A DNA stretch of 64,000 nt from Takakia lepidozioides (taxonomy: Eukaryota; Streptophyta; Takakiopsida; Takakiales; Takakiaceae), in assembly GCA_030704615.1 (NCBI GenBank), contig CM060733.1, positions 52,638,001 to 52,702,000 on the forward strand, read 5' to 3'. The position numbers and the translations under genes are program-made. The notes under the pieces were generated by a model. That model saw nothing but the letters and a program-made list of their open reading frames with translations, did no database searches and was not told where the DNA came from. How positions within the stretch are numbered: position 1 is the first letter of the stretch; every line of letters starts with the position of its first letter. This document shows, piece by piece, positions 57,595-64,000 of the stretch.

Positions 57595-58250
57595 GCATAG
57601 AGTCCATTCAAATGGAGTACTGTTGGGCAGACATGGAAAAGGGGGAAGAGGTGCATGGTGACATTGTCAAAAGCTGAAATTAATGTACATTATGTCATTC
57701 TGAATAGTGCCCCCTGGTGGACAGGTCTGCCAAATGCGGGTGCATAGAGGATGCAAAGGGAGTGTGGGAAAAACCTGGAAAAGGGGGAAGAGGTCCATGG
57801 TGACATTGTCAAAAGCTGGAATTGTACCTTATGTCATCTGAACAGTGCCCTGGTGGACAGGTCTGCCGAATGCGGGTGCGTAGAGGATGCAAATGGAGTG
57901 TGGGGCAGACTTAGAAAAGGGGGAAGAGGTCCATGGTGACACTGTCAAAAGCTGGAATTGTACCTATATCATTCTGAATAGTGCCATGGTGGACAGGTCT
58001 GCCAAATGCGGGTGCGTAGAGGATGCAAAGGGAGTGTTGGGCAGACCTGGAAAAGGGGGAAGAGGTCCACGGTGACATTGTCAAAAGCTGGAATTGTACC
58101 TTATGTCATCCTGAATAGTGCCCTGGTGGACAGGTCTGCCAAATGCGGGTGCGTAGAGGATGCAAAGGGAGTGTGGGGCAGACCTGGAAAAGGGGGAAGA
58201 GGTCCATGGTGACATTGTCAAAAGCTGGAATTGTTGTACTTTGTGTCATT
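57595..58250 (+). repeat. 136-bp tandem satellite derived from a PPR motif
   Basis: ACAGGTCTGCC recurs at 57721, 57857, 57993 and 58130 (spacing 136, 136, 137). Each unit contains AAATGCGGGTGCGTAGAGGA and AAAAGGGGGAAGAGGTCCATGG, recognisably the AKCGC-VEDA and G-EEVHG parts of the upstream PPR fragment. 136 is not a multiple of three, so the coding frame is not kept. Confidence 0.88.
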
Positions 58251-58737
58251 CTGAGAGTCCAAATTATCTAGGGAAGGAAAATCACTAAGGGATACATTTC
58301 ACCCTGTTCTTCTCTCTTATCAGAATTGGCCCTAAAATTCCATGTTGAACTCTGCAATTCCCAATGCCCTTTACTACTTAGGCTTTCACTTCCCCAAGCA
58401 ACTTACATCTGTACCAGCCTTGAGTTCAACACATACTCTTAGTGCTCTTTATCATTAAAGTATACAGAATATATTGGCATGGTTCTGTTCACCAGCCATA
58501 GATAAGAGTATACATTGTACCATTTGGTGGTTAATCCAAAGATAACATTATACATCTGAAAACCCCAGACTCTTGGAGATAAGATGTCTTGAACAATACA
58601 TTCTGATTCAGAACTGAAACCATCGTACTATTTAGTATTTAATCAACATGGTAGGTAGCTTAAAAACTACTCTATAAGCTGGCTCAACTTATTAGTATTA
58701 TGGAAGATATGTGGTGTTGGTGAAAAACACAATTACA
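58251..58737. other. Right arm between satellite and outer repeat
   Basis: One diverged, reversed 111-bp-type unit near 58285-58350 (CACCCTGTTCTTCTCTCTTA). Nothing else is recognised. Confidence 0.5.
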
Positions 58738-59044
58738 ATGAGCGGAAAGTCTTTGACAATCTTATCAAGGGCAAATAGATATATTTTTAATTAATTTATT
58801 GGATTTTATTCTGTTTTTTAATGAATAAACTTGATATAATATAAAAACATACATATACATATTTGAGGGTATTTTTTAATGATTGAAAAGGAGAATATAC
58901 ATATAGAGGGGTTTTTTTTTTAAATTATAAATTTTTGTATATGTACAGGAGAGGGTTTTATAATCCTCAAAAAATATGTACAGAGGGGATATAAATTATC
59001 CGAGGACCCGTATACAGGGGTTTTTTTTATTAGTCGGCGAATGC
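58738..59044 (-). repeat. Right outer terminal inverted repeat
   Basis: Inverted copy of 48247-48535, with several extra T and A residues. It contains the plus-strand C-terminus ERKVFDNLIKGK-stop, matching the left end. It is followed after 26 bp by TGCACCCCCCAGG (59071-59083), also seen at both inner arm borders. Confidence 0.8.
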
Positions 59045-59099
59045 ACGTGATACGCACATTTTATAAAAAGTGCACCCCCCAGGATCATTCCACCCTTCT

Positions 59100-59480
59100 T
59101 TTTGTTCAAGAACACAAGCTGGATCAAGCTAAGATAGACTCACTGTGGGGCTCCACTTGGCCCGCTGCCAATTAATGCCTTTTGGAACCCCACAATAGTT
59201 GAGCTAGATGGGGTAATACTCCAATTTTGGTCTCCCCAATATCGTTGGGTTAGAATATTCTCTCCAATGAAGTGTGGGTTCAAGATCGTGTGCAGTTTCT
59301 TACCTTCAGCTTGGGCCAAACTCTTGGTCATGTGGGTCTATTGAATATTTATGCCCCGATTGATGAAGAGGAAAAGGGTTGCCCTCTGGGACCTCATAAG
59401 GAATAAACTACTCCTGTATTTGAACATTCAGCACTGGCTCATAGGGGTTGACTTTAACATGGTGAGGAGGAGGCTGACCG
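59100..59480 (+). pseudogene. LINE endonuclease fragment
   Basis: Plus-strand translation in shifting frames gives NIYAPIDEEE, then WDLIRNKL and HWLIGVDFNMV, the central and catalytic (GDFN-like) part of a LINE APE endonuclease, with stops between. It runs into a gag-type frame at about 59480. Confidence 0.5.
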
Positions 59481-59739
59481 CTTGGGTCTTGACTTCCTGT
59501 CTACCCACAAGTACCGTGAGGGAGAAAACATCCAATCCTTTTATGCTGAATTGAAGAAACAAGCCACACTTGCCACGGAGAACAATGGTGTGTATGGGGA
59601 TCATACTTTAAGACAACATTTCATTCATGGCTTGCCAAAGGAATGGCAGAAGGAAGTCAGCTCTCGTAATTTTTCCAGTGATGAAGGTATGTTACAATAC
59701 CTAGAGCGCATCATGGACTTAAGTGACTTGCAAAGTTGA
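59481..59739 (+). pseudogene. Retrotransposon gag fragment
   Basis: 86 codons: LDFLSTHKYREGENIQSFYA, then LRQHFIHGLPKEWQKEV and MLQYLERIMDL, a gypsy gag domain end. It reads on directly from the LINE endonuclease piece, so the joint is chimeric. A stop at 59737 is followed by the DNA element at 59749. Confidence 0.55.
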
Positions 59740-59748
59740 GGGGGAGGG

Positions 59749-60346
59749 GGTTGGTACCGTGTGAGCACAATGTGAGCATAAATGGCGTGAGCATACAAAA
59801 ATCGCCGTGTGAGCAGGATCCACGGTTATAAGGGTGATATGTATGTCACCGGAATACATATAAGAGACGGATATAGGGTCTTTATGCTTTAATAGGGTCT
59901 CCATGGTGTCTAAATATAATGTTAAACGTATAGAAGGAGCTTGAAAGGGAGAAACCTTTAAAAAAAAAAAAAACCAAAACCAAACCCCAATTCCGCCGAA
60001 AAAACAAAGTTTCGCTGGCGAAACTAAGTTTCGTTGGCAAAAACCGTTTGCGTTTAGCTGGCAAAACGTTTTTTTAGGTGGTTTTTGCCACATTGTTTAC
60101 GTGCGCTGATCTTTGAGTGCTGGCAGATATATTTATGGGTCTTTGTGCTCACGTGAGTTAAAGCTTGGGACGATTAATTTCATGAGTTTTTTGGCGTGAG
60201 CACGGTTTTCAGATAGTTTCGTATTTCTTACCGCGTGAGCGCAATTTGGTTTCGAATTCGCACATTCTCCAAAATCTTTTGGAATATTTGGAATATGCCT
60301 TTGTGCTCATGCCCGCTGGCGTGAGTCTGCTCACGTGCTACCCAAC
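59749..60346. mobile_element. Non-autonomous DNA element with GTGAGCA subterminal clusters
   Basis: The left end GGTTGGTACCGTGTGAGCA and the reversed right end GGTTGGGTAGCACGTGAGCA form imperfect 20-bp inverted ends. GTGAGCA or its complement occurs four times within 65 bp of the left end and repeatedly in the last 150 bp. It is about 0.6 kb and non-coding. It lies between gag and zinc-knuckle/protease pieces of gypsy type. The superfamily is not assigned. Confidence 0.55.
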
Positions 60347-60477
60347 CTCGTCGAGGGCAGCCACCTAATTAATTCACATTATTTAGACCTTGATGTCGTT
60401 CCAGCAACGTGTGTACCTGCTAACCAGGGGGTAAAGGGGACCATTGAGAGAGTTGAGGGCTTTGAAGACAGATTTGG

Positions 60478-61365
60478 ATGGACAAATGTTCTGAGCACAT
60501 ACTCAACCAAAGGGCTGAACCCCATTGGAGAGCTCAGGAGACCAACATGGGGGATGTTGTACCAGCTGCACCTGCTGTACCCTCCCAAGGGGTTGCTCTT
60601 CCTAGAGAGGGCGCCAGACCAGCCACTGGTATGGGATCCAGGTACAAAAAGAGGTGGCCCTGTGGAATTTGTCTTTCGGAGGACCACGCCATCAATTACT
60701 GTGACCACAAGGATGAAGCTTGTGAATATGTGAAAGGGCTCAGGGCCAAGGGGCCAGCCATTGCATCCTTTAAACTAACAAGGCCCCAAGAACAGCAGGT
60801 CTCAAAGGGGCCTCACAAGCAGAACCATTCAACATACCCCTTTGGGGAAGGACGCTGCCAGGCAGATGGTTGGTAAAGCACTCATGTCCAAGGACTTTAA
60901 AATATTCAAATATTGCATGTGCACCAAGGAGGCCAAGAACATTATGGTTCAGCCTTGGATGGCTGGTTGTACAATCAATGGCATCTCACATTCTTGTATC
61001 ATTGACACGGGCTGCATGCGAGTCACTGCTGTACCATACTCCCTAGTCAAACTCATGGGTAGCAGGTTGATTAGTGCTAACGGCATGTCTATTACCATTG
61101 CTGATGGCTCAACATCTTATTCACCTTGGGTCTGGTCAAAGCCACCATCGCCATAAGAGGGTGCAAAGCTGATGTCTTGGGAATTGTGATCAGCTATGGT
61201 GACAAGCTGCTCCTTGGTTTAGACTGGTTGCAACCAACTGGAGCCATGCTAGATGTGCAAAGGAGACTGATTTTGCTGAAAGGAAGGGATCATGAAGGGC
61301 TGCAGGTGCCCATTCGTAAGGTGACCTTACAAGGTGGCTCTGAAGCATATGACTTTGCAACATGA
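60478..61365 (+). pseudogene. Gypsy zinc knuckle and aspartic protease, frameshifted
   Basis: A zinc-knuckle-like CGICLSEDHAINYC is at about 60656-60700. 60842-61156 contains SHSCIIDTGCMRVTAVPYSL (active-site DTG), and 61126-61365 contains DKLLLGLDWLQPTGAMLDVQ (flap-side LGLDWL). Frame shifts are near 60850 and 61130. It is a different lineage from the chromovirus at 13.8-19 kb. Confidence 0.7.
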
Positions 61366-62039
61366 ACCAGCCGTGCAGCAAATTGCTCAAGGGGCTGAAA
61401 GCACTTACAACTAAAGGCAATTTTATGCCTTTCAGCCAGATAAGCAAGTTCTATTCAGCTGGCACATACCAGCCATGGATAAGGCAGGTGAATCACCCCT
61501 GAATCACCCAAGGCATGGCCATCCAATTCTTTTTGGCTTAGGGCTGCTCATGACTTTCGAATTCCAGAGTTGACCCAAATCGTGCATGCTAGCTCAATGA
61601 CACTTTGCTGTCCCAAGGGACATTTCCTGGAGGTCATGCTATGGAGAAAGTTGGCTGAAAGTAAACAATATCTCGTTGCTAATGGCATCATAGACATGCC
61701 CTATCGAGGGGAGATAACAGTGATCTTGGTTGCTAAACTCGAGTGAGCAAATCCTGTGATGATTCGTAAGGGATAGGTTTTGGCCAAGATTGTGGCCACC
61801 CAGATCGAAGATGTTGCCAACAACACGACATCCCTTAGCTACCATGATGTGGACTTGGAACCGCCTGTCCATGAGTATTTCAACAACGATTTTCAACTCA
61901 GCCGGGTGCTGGAGTACTCCAAGCTCAGGACAGTTGCAAACTCGCTCTGAAGAATCAGCTTGATGTCTTCAGCTTAGGGTCCATAGACCTGGGCATAACT
62001 ACTATACTTGAACATGACATTGTTGTAGATGACAATCCA

Positions 62040-62262
62040 GTGAAACAACATCCATATCGAGAAAGTCCTAAAGAAAGAGAGATTGTCAAAAAAGAGGTTG
62101 CCCGCATGTTGGATGCTAGTGTCATTCATCCATCTATTTCTGTATGGGCTAGCCGGCCTGTTGTCTTGGTGGAAAAGAAGGATCACACAACCAAATTCTG
62201 TGCGGATTTTTGGCGGTTGAGTATAACCAAGAAGGATACCTACCCAATTCTTCAGATTGTCG
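62040..62262 (+). pseudogene. Gypsy RT start, truncated
   Basis: The translation is VKQHPYRESPKEREIVKKEV, then VIHPSISVWASRPVVLVEKK and FCADFWRLSITKKDTYPI, the N-terminal RT blocks. Homology stops abruptly at about 62262, before the catalytic palm, where unrelated sequence starts. Confidence 0.8.
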
Positions 62263-62736
62263 TGCGCATACATATCGCTACACAACTACATCGCTGTCCA
62301 AAACCACACAACACATGTGCACACCATACACTAGTATACCACTAGTCCAACCACTAGTCCAACCACTAGGCTGCCACTAGTAAGTCACTAGGTTGCCACT
62401 ATGCTGCCCACTATGGCAGTCACTAGTCCACCACAATGATAAACAAGAAGAATACAAGCACAAGCTCATGCGAGCTCACAAAGCTGAAGCATAAACTCAT
62501 GCATATATAAACTCATCACTCAAATACAAGTCAAGCCAAGTGCACCCTACGCCATGGGGAATCCACACTACGGCGCCATAGCTAGGCGCGGTGAGGCTCA
62601 ACTCGAGAAAGATGAGCCTCCCGTGCTTGCCGTGAAGATAACCACTCCAGGGCCGAAATCTGCTTTGATCTTTGGATTGACACTTGGGCCAATCCCAAAT
62701 GTCAATATATAAAAGCTAGCTATTTCCTAGCTAGTT
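62263..62736. repeat. LTR-like sequence with CCACTAG repeats
   Basis: (AAC)CACTAGTCC-type words recur at 62327-62430. There is a TATA-like TATATAAAA at 62705. It directly follows the RT truncation and directly precedes the minus-strand gag frame, so it may be the LTR or leader of a second element. No mate is seen. Confidence 0.4.
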
Positions 62737-63563
62737 TCACACTAGTGGTGAAATAACTTGAAAGGATTGATGACACCCTTGACCAGCTGAATGGATCCAC
62801 TGTATTTGCTTGGGTTTTTCTTCATTATCAGAGTCTTCTTCTTCCAAGGGATCCTTGAAATCTTTACTTCTGCTTTGATGGAATCCCAATTCCAATTTCT
62901 TTGCAGTTCCTACTGCTTCAGCCAAAGTGCTGTTAGACATGACTGTAACCATGGTTACATATTCAGGACGAAGTCTGTTGATGAACCATGACTTTTGCAA
63001 GTCGTCACCTGGTGCTTCTCACATGTCATTTTTTTTTTAGAGCGACAATCTTGCTTGAAGATCACATTTCCCCCCCCATTCTCCAACATCACTTTTGAAC
63101 GATTGTATGATATGACCTTCTTGCTTGAAATTTGAACCTCACTACTACTACTACTGTCACTCTCTGATTCAGACTTCTTGGTAGGTGCAAAATCCATACC
63201 CTTGCTTTCATGCATCTTTACCTTAACTTTTGTCTCAGGACTACAGTTCTCAATTTTTACTGTTGCCAAGAGTGGAGGAGGCCGTGCGATTGCCAGGAGT
63301 GGAGGTGTTGGCAGAGGTCCTGTCCTTGCATATCCATCGGGATCCTTCAGTCCTGGTGGTGATGTAATACCCGAGATTGGGGTGAAAGCCAACCCAATGT
63401 TCTCGACTCCTTCAGCAGAGGCTGCTGTGGCGGTGTTCAATGGGAGGTTGTGCCCAGAAGTATTCGAAAGCATGCCATGACCTGCACATAAGAGAATGGT
63501 GGTCACATCAGAATTTCGGCCGCGTTCCCTATGTTGTACAGCCAATCCTAAATCCACCTTCAA
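62737..63563 (-). pseudogene. Gypsy gag remnant, minus strand
   Basis: 63000-62737 reads KSWFINRLRPEYVTMVTVMS, then STLAEAVGTAKKLELGFHQS, the end of a gag domain. 63563-62955 upstream is a Ser/Lys/Glu-rich N-terminal region in another frame. No knuckle or protease follows, because the sequence changes at about 62736. Confidence 0.55.
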
Positions 63564-64000
63564 TTTGAAATACTATGTATGAGCTTCTTTCAGATTAATG
63601 TGTGGTGACAACAGGTCCATGTGCCAGCTGGGTCTCAGGTTGTATCAGATCATCCCCACCACATGGAGTGTCCTTTTCAAATGTAAGTTGAGCCTGCAAC
63701 ACATTGGTAAGAGGCGGAATATGAAGCTCAGATACAACTTCGCTGGAAGCTTCTTGCTTTGCTGGTAATCCATCACTTGCAATTAAATAACAATGCACAT
63801 GGTTTAACTATGTTATGTCATTTCTGAATTCCTTGCAACCATGCCCACTCTCCAGTTATGCCAATCTATGTCAAAGGCTATGCCCATCCTGACCTGTAAT
63901 GAAGCCTAAACACCATGCCATGTTAATGAAACGAAGGAAATGAGATCTATGAAAATGACATCATGGAATGGAAGGAAATGACATTATGACCTGAAAGGAG
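63564..64000. other. Window end, nothing recognised
   Basis: A minus frame at 63798-63595 has no recognisable motif. ATGA-rich imperfect repeats (GAAATGA, GGAAATGACAT) occur at 63925-63990. Confidence 0.4.

Larger units (their letters stand above)
48247..59044. mobile_element. 10.8-kb inverted-repeat (foldback-like) element, nested
   Basis: The outer ends 48247-48535 and 58738-59044 are inverted copies of about 0.3 kb (GCGTTCGCCGCCTAATAAAA versus, reversed, GCATTCGCCGACTAATAAAA; both then CCCCTGTATACGGGTCCT). A second inverted pair, 52058-52873 and 56424-57195, is longer. Between them the left arm carries the 111-bp array and the right arm a PPR-derived satellite. The centre (52874-56423) holds a gypsy fragment. 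There is no recognisable transposase. It may be one foldback-type transposon, or two related elements inserted head to head. I see no clear target duplication at 48246/59045. Confidence 0.6.

Overview
This window is nuclear DNA of a land plant. Supporting signs are genes split by short GT-AG introns, a plastid-type J-domain protein, a DUF7733-type membrane protein, an ALFIN-like domain, an F-box/leucine-rich protein of the At1g10780 type, plant-type MCM9 and FCA fragments, PPR fragments and a tRNA-Leu with Pol III signals. The low gene density, the heavy nesting of gypsy, copia, LINE, CACTA and MITE sequences and the style of the PPR fragments suggest a large-genome non-seed plant (fern, lycophyte or similar). 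I cannot fix the species from sequence alone.

Layout. 1-2.4 kb: the end of a hAT-type MITE, two tRNA-like SINE pieces and a small palindromic tandem repeat. 2.5-6.1 kb: two intact-looking two-exon genes on the plus strand (J protein; DUF7733 protein). 8.5-10.3 kb: a three-exon F-box gene on the minus strand, with a 180-bp tandem duplication just upstream. 11.9-12.5 kb: an ALFIN N-terminal domain without its PHD finger. 12.5-19.4 kb: minus-strand remnants of a copia and a gypsy chromovirus, joined in one open frame. 19.4-20.6 kb: a non-autonomous CACTA element. 20.6-28.2 kb: LINE pieces, a SINE, a 31-bp tandem repeat and tRNA-Leu(CAG). 28.5-33.4 kb: a broken MCM9 gene, with recognisable exons spread over about 5 kb. 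35.5-46 kb: SINE-like repeats, a LINE of unusual type, a gypsy tail, an FCA-like fragment, further LINE pieces, a complete hAT MITE with target-site duplication, PPR and USP-like fragments and a small MITE. 48.2-59.0 kb: a 10.8-kb inverted-repeat (foldback-like) structure. 59-63.6 kb: gypsy and LINE pieces cut by a 0.6-kb DNA element.

The most unusual object is the 48.2-59.0 kb structure. About 0.3-kb inverted ends and about 0.8-kb inner inverted repeats bracket a 3.5-kb centre that holds a decayed gypsy gag-protease. The left arm is expanded by about 24 copies of a 111-bp repeat that is a multiple of three and stays open over long runs. The right arm is expanded by a roughly 136-bp satellite derived from a PPR gene fragment. 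This resembles foldback elements in architecture, and I do not recognise the family.

Only four loci look like ordinary working genes (J protein, DUF7733 protein, F-box protein, tRNA-Leu); the ALFIN-like frame is possible. Most other coding similarity is mobile-element debris or gene fragments.
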